The notes: a model not told the origin generated them from the sequence alone. DNA of 64,000 nt from Polynucleobacter victoriensis (GCF_900187875.1 NZ_FYEX01000001.1:930001-994000), one strand, 5' to 3'; counted from the first letter of the stretch, positions 50,541 through 60,230 are shown. Translations and numbers: made by a program.

Positions 50541-52022
50541 ATGACACATTGGATTAAACGTCTACTCGCAGCCGGCGCAGCGGCGCTAGCACTAGGTACA
50601 GTATCAATGGCAGTTTCATCAACAGCTTATGCTGCAGATGACGCTAAGCCAGCGGTTACTGCTCCTGCTGCAGCTGCTGCAACACCTGCTGCTCCTGCAG
50701 CACCAGCTGCCGTTCCTAACAAGGGCGACACAGCTTGGTTGTTGATCTCAACAGCATTAGTTATTTTGATGACATTGCCAGGCCTTGGTTTGTTCTACGG
50801 CGGTTTAGTGCGTAGCAAAAACATGTTGTCTGTGTTGATGCAATGTTTGGTGATCTTCTCACTAGTAGCAGTGCTGTGGGCGGTTTATGGCTACAGTATT
50901 GCGTTCACAGAAGGTGGCGCATTCTTTGGTGGATTTGATCGTATCCTCTTATCAGGCATTACGGTTGACTCAGTTGCTGCAACATTTAGTAAAGGTGTTG
51001 TTGTGCCAGAGTTTGGTTACTTTGCATTCCAAGGCGCATTTGCAACTATTACTTGCTGCTTGATCATCGGTGCATTCGCAGAGCGCGCTAAGTTCTCAGC
51101 AGTATTGTTGTTCATTGTTCTATGGTTCACATTCAGCTACCTACCAGTTGCTCACATGGTTTGGTTCTGGCCTGGTCCTGACGCATTTACTGATGCAAAA
51201 GCTGCTGAAGCGGCAACTGCAACAGCAGGTTGGTTGTTCCAAATGGGCGCACTAGACTTTGCTGGCGGTACTGTAGTTCACATCAACGCAGCGGTTGCTG
51301 GTTTGGTGGGTGCTTATGTAATCGGTAAGCGTATCGGTTTCGGTAAAGAAGCAATGAAGCCACATAGCTTAACTATGACCATGGTTGGTGCCTCACTATT
51401 GTGGTTTGGCTGGTTTGGTTTCAACGCTGGTTCAGCATTGGAAGCAAACGGTGGCGCTGCATTAGCTTTCGTGAACACATTCTTGGCAACTGCTGCTGCT
51501 GTATTGGCATGGACATTTGCTGAATGGATCGCAAAAGGCAAGCCATCTATGTTGGGTGGTGCATCTGGCGCGGTAGCTGGTTTGGTTGCTATTACTCCAG
51601 CAGCTGGTTTCGTAGGCCCAGCAGGTGCTTTGGTAATCGGTTTCATCGCTGGTTTCCTATGCTTGTGGGGTGTAACTGGTCTTAAGAAAATCTTGGGCGC
51701 AGACGACTCATTGGACGTGTTCGGCGTTCACGGTGTTGGCGGTATCTTAGGTGCTCTATTGACTGGTGTATTTGCTGACCCATCATTGGGTGGTACAGGC
51801 ATCTACGACTACGTTGCTAACGCAGTGGCTCCTGACTATTCAATTGTTGGCCAAGTGTTTATTCAAGCTAAGGCTGTATTAACAACGATCGTATGGTCTG
51901 GTGTGGTTTCTCTTGTTGCGTACAAGTTGGTTGATCTTGTGATTGGTCTACGTGTGCCAGAAGATGAAGAACGTGAAGGTCTTGATATTACTTCTCACGG
52001 TGAAACTGCATACGAGGCTTAA
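50541..52022 (+). CDS. amtB: Ammonium transporter
   Basis: 493 residues: signal peptide, an Ala/Pro-rich linker (residues about 32-60), then 11 transmembrane helices. The family signature DFAGGTVVHINAAVAGLVGA and the twin-His region FGVHGVGGILGALLTG are present. Trimeric ammonium channel regulated by GlnK. Followed by two hairpins at 52065-52132. Confidence 0.97.
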   Translation: MTHWIKRLLAAGAAALALGTVSMAVSSTAYAADDAKPAVTAPAAAAATPAAPAAPAAVPNKGDTAWLLISTALVILMTLPGLGLFYGGLVRSKNMLSVLMQCLVIFSLVAVLWAVYGYSIAFTEGGAFFGGFDRILLSGITVDSVAATFSKGVVVPEFGYFAFQGAFATITCCLIIGAFAERAKFSAVLLFIVLWFTFSYLPVAHMVWFWPGPDAFTDAKAAEAATATAGWLFQMGALDFAGGTVVHINAAVAGLVGAYVIGKRIGFGKEAMKPHSLTMTMVGASLLWFGWFGFNAGSALEANGGAALAFVNTFLATAAAVLAWTFAEWIAKGKPSMLGGASGAVAGLVAITPAAGFVGPAGALVIGFIAGFLCLWGVTGLKKILGADDSLDVFGVHGVGGILGALLTGVFADPSLGGTGIYDYVANAVAPDYSIVGQVFIQAKAVLTTIVWSGVVSLVAYKLVDLVIGLRVPEDEEREGLDITSHGETAYEA

Positions 52023-52064
52023 TCAGTATTTGTAGTAAATCTGTAGAAATGTAGTGTGGAATAA

Positions 52065-52090
52065 CCCCAATAATTGCAGCATTATTGGGG
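52065..52090 (+). repeat. Perfect hairpin after amtB
   Basis: CCCCAATAAT (52065-52074), 6-base loop, ATTATTGGGG (52081-52090). Only a short weak T stretch follows; it probably protects the 3' end or helps the terminator just downstream. Confidence 0.6.
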
Positions 52091-52094
52091 ATTT

Positions 52095-52132
52095 AAAGAG
52101 CGGTTTCTTGAATAAGAACCCGCTCTTTTTTT
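52095..52132 (+). terminator. Intrinsic terminator of the torF-glnK-amtB unit
   Basis: AAAGAGCGG (52095-52103) pairs with CCGCTCTTT (52120-52128), with an inner TTCTT/AAGAA extension and a GAAT loop; the T-run reaches 52132. Confidence 0.92.
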
Positions 52133-52152
52133 ATCTGTCTTAGAATGACAAT

Positions 52153-53448
52153 ATGGTCCCACATCTAATTACTGCCCTAAATGGTCCTTTGCTTGAATTA
52201 GAGCAAAAGGTTTTAGAAGCTACGCCTGCAATTGAGCGTTGGTTCAGGCTCGAGTGGCAAGAGCACACACCTCCTTTTTATTGCTCTGTTGACCTTAGAA
52301 ATGCGGGCTTTAAGTTGGCTCCAGTTGACACCAACTTGTTCCCTGGTGGATTTAATAATCTTTCACCAGAAATGTTGCCTTTGGCTGTTCAAGCAGCGAT
52401 GGCATCGATTGAAAAGATTTGCCCAGATGCTAAAAATTTATTGTTAATACCTGAGCGTCATACGCGCAATATGTTCTATTTACAGAACGTGGCACGTTTA
52501 GCATCAATCTTGCGTCAAACAGGTTTGAATGTTCGTTTGGGGACCCTTTCAGAAGAAATTACAAAAGCTACTCCAATTGATTTACCTGATGGCCAGAGAT
52601 TAATTCTTGAGCCTTTGTCGAGAATCGGTATGAAGGGTCGTCGTTTGGGGTTAAAAGATTTTGATCCTTGCACGATTCTTTTAAATAATGATTTATCAGG
52701 TGGTATTCCGCCGATATTAGAAAACCTGTATGAGCAGTACCTATTGCCACCATTGCATGCTGGTTGGGCTGTGCGTCGTAAATCAAATCACTTTGATGCT
52801 TATGATGATGTGGCGAAAAAATTCTCAAAAGTGATTGATATTGATCCTTGGATGATTAATCCATTCTTTACGAAATGTAACGGTATTAATTTCCATGAGC
52901 GTGTTGGAGAAGAATGTTTGCAAGAGAGCGTTGACAGCATCTTGAAAAAAATCACTCGTAAATATCGTGAATATGGCATTAAAGAAAAGCCATATGTGAT
53001 TGTTAAGGCAGATGCTGGCACCTATGGCATGGGCATCATGACAGTTAAAGATGCTAGTGAGGTCAAAGATCTAAACCGTAAAGAGCGCAACAAAATGAGC
53101 GTTGTCAAAGAGGGTTTAGAGGTTGCTGACGTACTTGTGCAAGAAGGTGTTTACACCTTTGAAAAAATTAATGAAGCTGTAGCAGAGCCTGTTGTCTATA
53201 TGATGGATAGATATGTGGTTGGTGGTTTTTACCGAGTACATACAGGCCGCGGTGTTGATGAAAATCTTAATGCACCAGGTATGCATTTTGTGCCTTTGGC
53301 ATTTGATCACAACGCAATACCTGATGTGGCAGCTAAACCAGGTGTGGCTGTACCGAACCGCTTCTATTTATATGGTGTGGTAGCTAGATTGGCCTTGTTA
53401 GCGGCTTCTCTTGAGCTTGAGCGGACAGACCCTGAGGCTGAAAATTAA
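52153..53448 (+). CDS. gshA: Glutamate--cysteine ligase (proteobacterial GshA type)
   Basis: First step of glutathione synthesis (431 residues). The RNAGFKLAPVDTNLFPGGFNNL segment, IPERHTRN and KADAGTYGMGIM fit the TIGR02049 group of GshA, unrelated in length to E. coli GshA. Overlaps gshB by one base (TAATG). Confidence 0.93.
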   Translation: MVPHLITALNGPLLELEQKVLEATPAIERWFRLEWQEHTPPFYCSVDLRNAGFKLAPVDTNLFPGGFNNLSPEMLPLAVQAAMASIEKICPDAKNLLLIPERHTRNMFYLQNVARLASILRQTGLNVRLGTLSEEITKATPIDLPDGQRLILEPLSRIGMKGRRLGLKDFDPCTILLNNDLSGGIPPILENLYEQYLLPPLHAGWAVRRKSNHFDAYDDVAKKFSKVIDIDPWMINPFFTKCNGINFHERVGEECLQESVDSILKKITRKYREYGIKEKPYVIVKADAGTYGMGIMTVKDASEVKDLNRKERNKMSVVKEGLEVADVLVQEGVYTFEKINEAVAEPVVYMMDRYVVGGFYRVHTGRGVDENLNAPGMHFVPLAFDHNAIPDVAAKPGVAVPNRFYLYGVVARLALLAASLELERTDPEAEN

Positions 53449-54392
53449 TGAAAAAAATACTATTTATTGCAGACCCATTAATTGAGTTTGCAGTTGAAAA
53501 AGATAGTACTTTGGCAATGATGGATGCCTGCCAAAAGGCTGGACATCAGGTATGGCATTGTCATACTTATGACATCAAAAGTGTTGCATCATCAATTAAA
53601 GCTGAATGTTTGCATATTGAATTAAATCGTGGTGCTCAAGATTGGTTTATCCCATTAGAAACTGCCACCAAGCGCTTGGCAGACTTTGATGCTGTTGTGA
53701 TGCGTAAGGACCCGCCTTTTGATATGGCTTACGTAACGGCCACTTGGTTTTTGTCGGCGGCAGTTTTAGAAGGTGCGCGTGTTTTTAATAGCCCCGAAGC
53801 CCTCAGAAACCACTCTGAAAAGTTATCGTTATTAGAGTTTTTGCAGTTTGCTCCGCCAACAATTATTACTAGAGACTTAGCAGATATAAAGGAGTTTCAT
53901 CAGCAGCACCAAGACATCATCATTAAACCTTTAGATGGTATGGGTGGTATGGGTGTGTTTAGGATTAAGGCTGATGGCTTGAATCTTGCTAGTATTGTTG
54001 AAACGCTAGGTGAGAATGGTAGTAAAGCATTAATGGTGCAAAAGTTTATCCCTGAGATAGTTGATGGTGACAAGCGAGTTTTATTAATAGATGGCGAGCC
54101 TGTGCCATATTCATTAGCTAGGATTCCTCAAGGTGGTGAGGTCAGAGGTAACTTAGCTGCCGGTGGTAAAGGTGTTGCACAAAAATTAACGCAAAAAGAA
54201 TTTGATATCGCTCATCAAGTTGGGTCACAATTAGCTGCGCGAGGGTTGCATTTAGTTGGCTTGGATTTTATTGGTGAGTACTTAACAGAAATTAACGTTA
54301 CAAGTCCAACATGTTTTGTAGAAATCACGAACCAAACTGGACACGATGTTGCGAGTCAGTGGTTAAAGAGTTTAGAAAAAAAATTAAATTAA
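53448..54392 (+). CDS. gshB: Glutathione synthetase
   Basis: ATP-grasp enzyme joining glycine to gamma-Glu-Cys (314 residues). RKDPPFDMAYVTATW, IIKPLDGMGGMGVF and FIGEYLTEINVTSPT are standard. Followed after 1 base by the EIIA gene. Confidence 0.96.
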   Translation: MKKILFIADPLIEFAVEKDSTLAMMDACQKAGHQVWHCHTYDIKSVASSIKAECLHIELNRGAQDWFIPLETATKRLADFDAVVMRKDPPFDMAYVTATWFLSAAVLEGARVFNSPEALRNHSEKLSLLEFLQFAPPTIITRDLADIKEFHQQHQDIIIKPLDGMGGMGVFRIKADGLNLASIVETLGENGSKALMVQKFIPEIVDGDKRVLLIDGEPVPYSLARIPQGGEVRGNLAAGGKGVAQKLTQKEFDIAHQVGSQLAARGLHLVGLDFIGEYLTEINVTSPTCFVEITNQTGHDVASQWLKSLEKKLN

Positions 54393-54393
54393 T

Positions 54394-54843
54394 ATGGCCG
54401 GAATACTAATCATTGCCCATGCTCCTTTGGCTTCAGCTCTCAAAGAGTTTGCTAAACATGTTTATGGCGAAGTTCCTAGTCGGCTGGTAGCAGTTGATGT
54501 GATGGCGCACGAAGATGCAAAGATCACGTTAGAGCGAGCTGTGGAAGCTGCACATACGATTAGTTCTGAAAATGGGTTGTTGGTTTTGACCGACATCATG
54601 GGGGCGACTCCAGCCAACGTTGCAAACCGCTTGGCTCATAAACCAGAATTCAATGGCCGTGTGCGAGTGATTGCTGGAGTTAACTTGCCAATGTTAATGC
54701 GCGCGATTTCATATAGAGCGGATTCTTTAGATTCTGCTATGCAAAAAGCCATGTATGGCGGTCAGCAGGGAATTATTCCGATTGGCCATTTAACCCCTGC
54801 TACGGATGCCGTATCAAATAAGACTTCGGAAGTTAAGGAATAA
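54394..54843 (+). CDS. PTS EIIA protein, mannose-family
   Basis: 149 residues. Phosphorylated His in IIAHAPLASALKEF near residue 9; LLVLTDIMGATPANVANRLA is typical of EIIA-Man. No EIIB/EIIC permease genes are nearby, so with HPr and EI it probably forms a regulatory phosphorelay rather than a sugar importer. Confidence 0.92.
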   Translation: MAGILIIAHAPLASALKEFAKHVYGEVPSRLVAVDVMAHEDAKITLERAVEAAHTISSENGLLVLTDIMGATPANVANRLAHKPEFNGRVRVIAGVNLPMLMRAISYRADSLDSAMQKAMYGGQQGIIPIGHLTPATDAVSNKTSEVKE

Positions 54844-54846
54844 AAA

Positions 54847-55116
54847 ATGCCTAGTGCAGAAATTAATATTATTAATAAATTGGGTTTGCATGCTAGAGCT
54901 TCTGCCAAATTAACGCAGTTAGCGGCAAAGTACCCTTGTGAGATTTTTTTATCTAAGGGTGGTCGCAGGGTTAATGCAAAAAGTATTATGGGCGTCATGA
55001 TGTTGGCTGCTGGTATGGGTAGTTCTGTTGTGCTTGAGACAACAGGTGAGCAAGCTGAAGAGGCTTTTGCCGCCTTAGAAGCATTGATCAACGATCGATT
55101 CGGAGAGGGTGAGTAG
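54847..55116 (+). CDS. ptsH: Phosphocarrier protein HPr
   Basis: 89 residues. Phosphorylated His15 region NKLGLHARASAKL and the regulatory-Ser region NAKSIMGVMMLAAGMG. Links EI to EIIA. In some betaproteobacteria the Ser is a target of HPr kinase HprK, which is not in the window. Confidence 0.95.
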   Translation: MPSAEINIINKLGLHARASAKLTQLAAKYPCEIFLSKGGRRVNAKSIMGVMMLAAGMGSSVVLETTGEQAEEAFAALEALINDRFGEGE

Positions 55117-56875
55117 TTTGTCATTTACGCTGCACGGCATTCCTGTTACCAACGGCATTGCAATTGGCAAGGCGCTACGTATTGCGCCGTCTGCCATGGA
55201 TGTGAAGCATTATTTGGTGGATGAAGGTGCAGAACAAGTAGAACAAACACGCTTACTCAATGCATTTGAAGTTGTTAGACAGGAATTAAAAAGTTTAAGA
55301 GCCAGCTTGCCTGATGCCGCTCCAGAAGAAATGGGCGCATTCTTAGATGTGCACGGCATGATTTTGGCTGACCCCACTCTGACCGAAAAGCCGTTAGAGT
55401 TGATTAAGGGTCGAAGATATAACGCTGAGTGGGCGTTAGCCACACAGTTAGAGGATTTATTAGAGCAATTTGCTGAAATTGAAGATGAATATCTGCGTGA
55501 GCGCGCTGCAGATATTAGGCAAGTTGTTGAGCGAGTGATGAAAGTTCTCCATCATGGTGAAAATCATCAAACACTTTCATCCTTCTATAAAACCGTTTCA
55601 GAAAATCGTGAGCTAAGCGAAGTCATTGTTGTGGCGCATGATATTGCACCGCCTGACATGATGCGTTTTAAAGATTTAGCATTTGGCGGATTTATTACAG
55701 ATTTGGGTGGTCGTACATCTCATACTGCAATTGTTGCTAGGAGTTTGGATATCCCAGCGGCCGTGGGTGTTAGAAGGGCAAGTGAATTAATCCGTCAAGA
55801 TGATTGGATCATTATTGATGGTGACCGCGGCATCGTGATTGTTGACCCTAGTCCATTGATTCTGGAAGAGTATCGACATCTTCAATCAGAGCGTAAGTTA
55901 GAAAAGAAAAAATTATTAAGACTCAAGTACACGCCAACACTTACTTTGGATGGTGTGCCAATTGATTTGATGGCTAACGTTGAGATGCCAGATGATGCTG
56001 AGCAGGCGTTAGATTCTGGTGCGGTAGGTATTGGCTTATTTAGATCTGAATTCTTATTCATGAATCGCAAAGGTGATATGCCTAGCGAGGAAGAGCAGTT
56101 TTGGGCATACAGAAAAACCGCTGAGGCTATGAAGGGTTTGCCAGTTAGCATCAGAACAATTGATATTGGCGCTGATAAACCGCTAGATGGTCAGGATGAG
56201 GGCGGTCATTATTTGTCGCCACTAGGTCTGCGCGCTATTCGTTGGTCACTTTCTGAGCCTGAGATGTTCTTGATTCAGATCAGAGCCATCTTGCGTGCGT
56301 CTGCATACGGCAAGATGAAAATCTTGATTCCAATGTTGGCGCATGCCCAGGAAATTGATCAAACCTTGGAATTGATCAATGTGGCAAAGAAACAACTTGA
56401 AAATGAGTGCGTATCTTTTGACCCGAATGTACAAGTGGGTGCAATGATTGAGATTCCTGCGGCAGCGCTTTCATTGCCATTATTTATTCGCCGTTTGGAT
56501 TTTTTATCAATTGGCACAAACGATTTAATTCAGTACACATTGGCAATTGATAGGGCTGACAATGCTGTTGCGCATCTATACGACCCACTGCACCCCGCAG
56601 TGTTGAGATTGATTGCAGGGGTTATCAGAGAGGCTAAGGCTGCCAACATGCCGGTTTCTGTATGTGGCGAGATGGCAGGCGAGCCATCAATGACCAAAGT
56701 TTTATTAGGCATGGGCTTAACTGATTTTTCAATGCACTTTAATCAACTCTTGTCTGTGAAGAAAGAGATTCTTAGATCAGATATGAGTGTATTGAAGCAG
56801 TCAGTAGATGAATTATTGAACGCTATTGAACCAGAAGAATTACAAGCAGCTTTACAAAAAATTAACGCTGTATAG
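55109..56875 (+). CDS. ptsI: Phosphoenolpyruvate-protein phosphotransferase (PTS enzyme I)
   Basis: 588 residues. Active-site His in DLGGRTSHTAIVARSL, PEP-binding GLFRSEFLFMNR, and the C-terminal VSVCGEMAGEP. GTG at 55109 overlaps the HPr stop by 8 bases; the TTG at 55118 is a plausible alternative start with an upstream purine-rich site. Confidence 0.95.
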   Translation: MSSLSFTLHGIPVTNGIAIGKALRIAPSAMDVKHYLVDEGAEQVEQTRLLNAFEVVRQELKSLRASLPDAAPEEMGAFLDVHGMILADPTLTEKPLELIKGRRYNAEWALATQLEDLLEQFAEIEDEYLRERAADIRQVVERVMKVLHHGENHQTLSSFYKTVSENRELSEVIVVAHDIAPPDMMRFKDLAFGGFITDLGGRTSHTAIVARSLDIPAAVGVRRASELIRQDDWIIIDGDRGIVIVDPSPLILEEYRHLQSERKLEKKKLLRLKYTPTLTLDGVPIDLMANVEMPDDAEQALDSGAVGIGLFRSEFLFMNRKGDMPSEEEQFWAYRKTAEAMKGLPVSIRTIDIGADKPLDGQDEGGHYLSPLGLRAIRWSLSEPEMFLIQIRAILRASAYGKMKILIPMLAHAQEIDQTLELINVAKKQLENECVSFDPNVQVGAMIEIPAAALSLPLFIRRLDFLSIGTNDLIQYTLAIDRADNAVAHLYDPLHPAVLRLIAGVIREAKAANMPVSVCGEMAGEPSMTKVLLGMGLTDFSMHFNQLLSVKKEILRSDMSVLKQSVDELLNAIEPEELQAALQKINAV

Positions 56876-56883
56876 ACCAGTAC

Positions 56884-57636
56884 TTATTGATGCCTTGAGC
56901 AGATGGGGCAATCATCTCTTTGGTGTAATGCAATTTGATCAACTTGCGAAGACCTCGCATCCCACAGTAGTAATTTACCCACCAAAGGCTCACCAATTTG
57001 CATAATCACTTGAAGCGCTTCTGCAGCTTGAATGCTACCAATGATGCCCACTAGCGGTGAAAATACACCCATCGTTGAGCATTGAACTTCATTAAATTCT
57101 TGGTCCGCTGGAAATAAACATGCGTAGCACGGAGTGCCTGTTTGGCGTGGATCAATAACAGTTACTTGACCATCAAATTTAATCGCAGCCCCACTGACAA
57201 GAGGCACTTTGTGTTTAACGCATGCGGCATTTACCATGTGTCTGGTGGTGAAATTGTCGCTGCAATCTAAAACAACACTTGCTGTAGGCAATAGCTGATC
57301 TAATAATTCAGCAGTAGCCTTCTCTTGTAAAGCATTTACTTGAACATGAGGATTTAGATTCAGAAGCATAGCTTTACCAGATTGAACTTTGGCTTGACCC
57401 ACAGAGTTTTGGTTGTGCATGATCTGACGTTGTAGATTTGTTAAATCCACAGTGTCATGATCAATCAAGGTAATTTTGCCGACGCCTGCCGCAGCCAAAT
57501 ACGGCGCGGCTGCTGATCCTAGACCTCCGGCGCCAATCACTATCGCATGAGCGGCCAGTATTTTTTCTTGACCTTCAATGCCAATATCATCAAGTAGGAT
57601 GTGGCGTGAATATCTAAGAAGGTCTTGGTCGTTCAT
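56884..57636 (-). CDS. HesA/MoeB/ThiF family adenylyltransferase
   Basis: 250 residues. Nucleotide motif VIGAGGLGSAAAPYLAAAGVG, the Arg in NLQRQI, Cys pairs CYACLFP and CPICSRHQ for zinc, and the catalytic-Cys region EVQCSTMGVFSPLVG. Activates a sulfur-carrier protein (ThiS or MoaD) by adenylation; the exact partner is not decided by sequence. Confidence 0.9.
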   Translation of the reverse strand: MNDQDLLRYSRHILLDDIGIEGQEKILAAHAIVIGAGGLGSAAAPYLAAAGVGKITLIDHDTVDLTNLQRQIMHNQNSVGQAKVQSGKAMLLNLNPHVQVNALQEKATAELLDQLLPTASVVLDCSDNFTTRHMVNAACVKHKVPLVSGAAIKFDGQVTVIDPRQTGTPCYACLFPADQEFNEVQCSTMGVFSPLVGIIGSIQAAEALQVIMQIGEPLVGKLLLWDARSSQVDQIALHQRDDCPICSRHQ

Positions 57637-57648
57637 GCGTCGCTCTAA

Positions 57649-59085
57649 TTATTCCAAGCGAGATTTAGATTTCTTGATAGGCTGACCCTTTAGATAAGCA
57701 GCAGCTTGTGTCAGCATGAAATCTTCAGCAGAGCCAAATTCAGCAGGACGCTTCTTGCGATCCTTCTCTTTTTCTTCTGGAGTCTTTTTCGCATTAATTT
57801 CTTCAATGCGTTGCAATTCTTCAAGTCTACGTTTTTCACGTTCATTGATTAATTTTTCTTCAGAAGATTGCTTGTTTTTAAGATGCTTTTCGCTGTCGAT
57901 TTCTCTGGTAATGAGAACGTCGTCTGGGTCACCCTCTGCATTTTGATCAACGGCAATATCAGGCTTGATACCAAACGCTTGGATAGATTTACCTGATGGT
58001 GTGTAGTAGTAAGCAGTTGTTAATTTAAGAGCGGAATCTGCGCTAAGTGGACGAACTGTTTGTACTGAGCCTTTACCAAAAGTTGTTTTACCAATGATTG
58101 TTGCGCGTTTGTGGTCTTGGAGTGCGCCTGCAACAATTTCTGATGCAGATGCAGAGAAGGCGTTTACCAATACCACCATCGGTACTTTTTTGAAGATTGG
58201 AGCTAGGTCGGCCAATACGTCATTGTTTTCAGATAATCTGTAGTTATCTACATTAGCCTTAAATATTTGTTTGGCATCTTCAGATTGACCTTTGGTTGAT
58301 ACCACCAAAGTTCCAGTTGGTAAGAATGCTGCTGATACACCAACTGCACCTTGCAACAGGCCGCCACCATTGTTTCTTAGGTCTAATACGAGACCTTTGA
58401 TTTGAGAATCTTTAGCAGCTAGCTCGTTGAGCTTCTTAGCTAAATCAGGGATGGTTCTTTCTTGAAAGCTTGTAATACGAACATACGCAATGCCAGCATC
58501 AAGTAACTTAGCTTTAACAGATTGAACCTTAATTTCAGCGCGTGTAATCGTTACAGGAAAAGTTCTATCTTCACTTTTTCTAAAAATAGTTAAAGTGATT
58601 TTTGTGCCAGGCTCACCTCGCATACGTCTGACAGCTTGGTCTAGAGTCATGCCTCTAACAGGTTTGTCATCTAGTCTGGTAATTAAGTCGCCCGACTGAA
58701 GTCCTGCCCTAGCAGCTGGGGTATCTTCAATTGGATTTAGAACTTTAACAACACCATCTTCTGATGTGATTTCAATACCCAAGCCAGCAAACTTGCCTTG
58801 AGTGTGCTCTTGCATCTCAGCAAAATCTTTTTTGTCTAGATATGAAGAATGGGGATCAAGACCACTCACCATGCCTTTGATTGCATCGGTTAATAATCTC
58901 TTATCTTCGACAGGCTCAACATAATCTCGTTTAATTTGCCCAAAAACATTCGACAGATTGCGTAGCTCATCAAGCGGCAAATTAGAGTTGCCCTGTTGAG
59001 CTGTTGCAGAAAGTTGCAGAGTTAGCGCAACACCTGCAATCAGGCCTGTACAAACAAGGGCAATACTCTTAATTGACCGATACAT
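57649..59085 (-). CDS. ctpA: Carboxyl-terminal processing protease (S41 family)
   Basis: 478 residues: N-terminal signal anchor (IALVCTGLIAGVALTL), a PDZ domain (residues about 100-170, GLGIEITSEDG), and a tail-specific protease domain with Ser in NAFSASASEIVAGAL and Lys in IGKTTFGKGSVQ. A charged C-terminal region (EKRRLEELQRIEEINAKK) is coiled-coil-like. Degrades or matures periplasmic proteins. Confidence 0.94.
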   Translation of the reverse strand: MYRSIKSIALVCTGLIAGVALTLQLSATAQQGNSNLPLDELRNLSNVFGQIKRDYVEPVEDKRLLTDAIKGMVSGLDPHSSYLDKKDFAEMQEHTQGKFAGLGIEITSEDGVVKVLNPIEDTPAARAGLQSGDLITRLDDKPVRGMTLDQAVRRMRGEPGTKITLTIFRKSEDRTFPVTITRAEIKVQSVKAKLLDAGIAYVRITSFQERTIPDLAKKLNELAAKDSQIKGLVLDLRNNGGGLLQGAVGVSAAFLPTGTLVVSTKGQSEDAKQIFKANVDNYRLSENNDVLADLAPIFKKVPMVVLVNAFSASASEIVAGALQDHKRATIIGKTTFGKGSVQTVRPLSADSALKLTTAYYYTPSGKSIQAFGIKPDIAVDQNAEGDPDDVLITREIDSEKHLKNKQSSEEKLINEREKRRLEELQRIEEINAKKTPEEKEKDRKKRPAEFGSAEDFMLTQAAAYLKGQPIKKSKSRLE

Positions 59086-59088
59086 AAT

Positions 59089-59781
59089 TTACTTTTCTAA
59101 ATAGAAATGTTTAATGGGTTTTAGGTTGTCATCTAGTTCATAAACCAATGGAACGCCGTTTGGAATGTTGATTTCCATGATGTCTGAATCAGAAACTTCA
59201 TCTAGATACTTTACTAGTGATCGAATACTGTTGCCATGGGCTGCAATTAATACCCGTTTGCCGGAGCGAAGCGCCGGAGCGATTGATTCTTCCCAAAGCG
59301 GTAAAACACGAGCAACATTGTCTTTAAGACACTCACCCAAAGGTATTTCTTCACGTTTTAGTTTGGCGTAACGTGGGTCGTTATATGAGGTTCTTGGATC
59401 GTTAGGGTCCAATAGTGGCGGTCTTACATCGTAAGAGCGTCTCCAAATATGTACCTGTTCATCACCATACTTAGCAGCAGTTTCAGCCTTATTGAGGCCT
59501 GCGAGGGCGCCATAGTGACGCTCATTAAGGCGCCAGCTGTGAACAACTGGTAACCACAATCTATCCATGGCTTCTTGAGCATGCCAAAGAGTACGAATTG
59601 CCCTCTTCAGCACAGATGTGTAAGCAATGTCAAAATCATAGCCGGCAGCCTTTAAACTCTCACCAGCTTGGATAGCTTGTTGAACACCAGTTGGTGTTAA
59701 ATCTACATCAACCCAGCCGGTAAAACGGTTTTCTAGGTTCCATTGGGATTCGCCGTGGCGGATAAGTACGAGTTGTTTCAT
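59089..59781 (-). CDS. gpmA: 2,3-bisphosphoglycerate-dependent phosphoglycerate mutase
   Basis: Glycolytic mutase of 230 residues. Active-site LIRHGESQWNLENRFTGW, RRSYDVRPP and the second His in LIAAHGNSIRSL. ATG at 59781; a TATAGA -10 lies 8 bases upstream on the minus strand, with no Shine-Dalgarno sequence. Confidence 0.96.
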   Translation of the reverse strand: MKQLVLIRHGESQWNLENRFTGWVDVDLTPTGVQQAIQAGESLKAAGYDFDIAYTSVLKRAIRTLWHAQEAMDRLWLPVVHSWRLNERHYGALAGLNKAETAAKYGDEQVHIWRRSYDVRPPLLDPNDPRTSYNDPRYAKLKREEIPLGECLKDNVARVLPLWEESIAPALRSGKRVLIAAHGNSIRSLVKYLDEVSDSDIMEINIPNGVPLVYELDDNLKPIKHFYLEK

Positions 59782-59789
59782 ATTCACAT

Positions 59790-59797
59790 TCTATAAT
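59790..59797. promoter_or_regulatory. Overlapping divergent -10 elements of gpmA and the rhodanese gene
   Basis: TATAAT (59792-59797, plus) overlaps TATAGA (59795-59790, minus) through a shared TATA. The plus start codon (59804) is 6 bases downstream and the minus start codon (59781) 8 bases downstream, so transcription should begin at or near both ATGs. Convincing -35 boxes are not seen. Confidence 0.55.
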
Positions 59798-59803
59798 TTA
59801 CTG

Positions 59804-60217
59804 ATGGACTTCTTTACAAATACAAATAATCTATTACTACTAGCAACTTTAGTAACTTCTGGCTTGGCCTTGGCTTTGCCCCAGTTATTGGGTCGCTTTA
59901 ATCAACAATGGCTAGGCGTTCATGCAGCCGTTCAGTCAGTCAATCAACAAGGGGCTCAAATTGTTGATATACGCAGTGCTGAAGAATACGGTTCAGGACA
60001 CATAGCAAATTCTAAACATTTACCAGTTTCAGAGCTTGAAAAGGGCTTTAAACATCTAAAACTCGATACAAATAAGCCTATTATTTTAGTTTGTTTAAGT
60101 GGTTCTAGAGCAAGTAGCGCTATTGGAAAGTTCAAAAAAGCTGGTTTTTCAGAAATTATGTGTCTAGAAGGTGGTATTTCAGCTTGGAATCAGGCTGGTT
60201 TGCCATTGGTTAAGTAA
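59804..60217 (+). CDS. Membrane-anchored rhodanese-like protein
   Basis: 137 residues: an N-terminal hydrophobic segment (NLLLLATLVTSGLALALP), then a rhodanese domain with the active Cys in IILVCLSGSRASSA and the closing GGISAWNQAGLPL. Probably a sulfur carrier or thiosulfate sulfurtransferase. First gene of rhodanese-grxC-secB-gpsA. Confidence 0.92.
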   Translation: MDFFTNTNNLLLLATLVTSGLALALPQLLGRFNQQWLGVHAAVQSVNQQGAQIVDIRSAEEYGSGHIANSKHLPVSELEKGFKHLKLDTNKPIILVCLSGSRASSAIGKFKKAGFSEIMCLEGGISAWNQAGLPLVK

Positions 60218-60230
60218 TAAAAGGTCGAAA

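Noticed and set aside
55882..56151. Minus-strand 89-residue frame inside ptsI
   Set aside because: Antisense shadow with no family resemblance or ribosome site.
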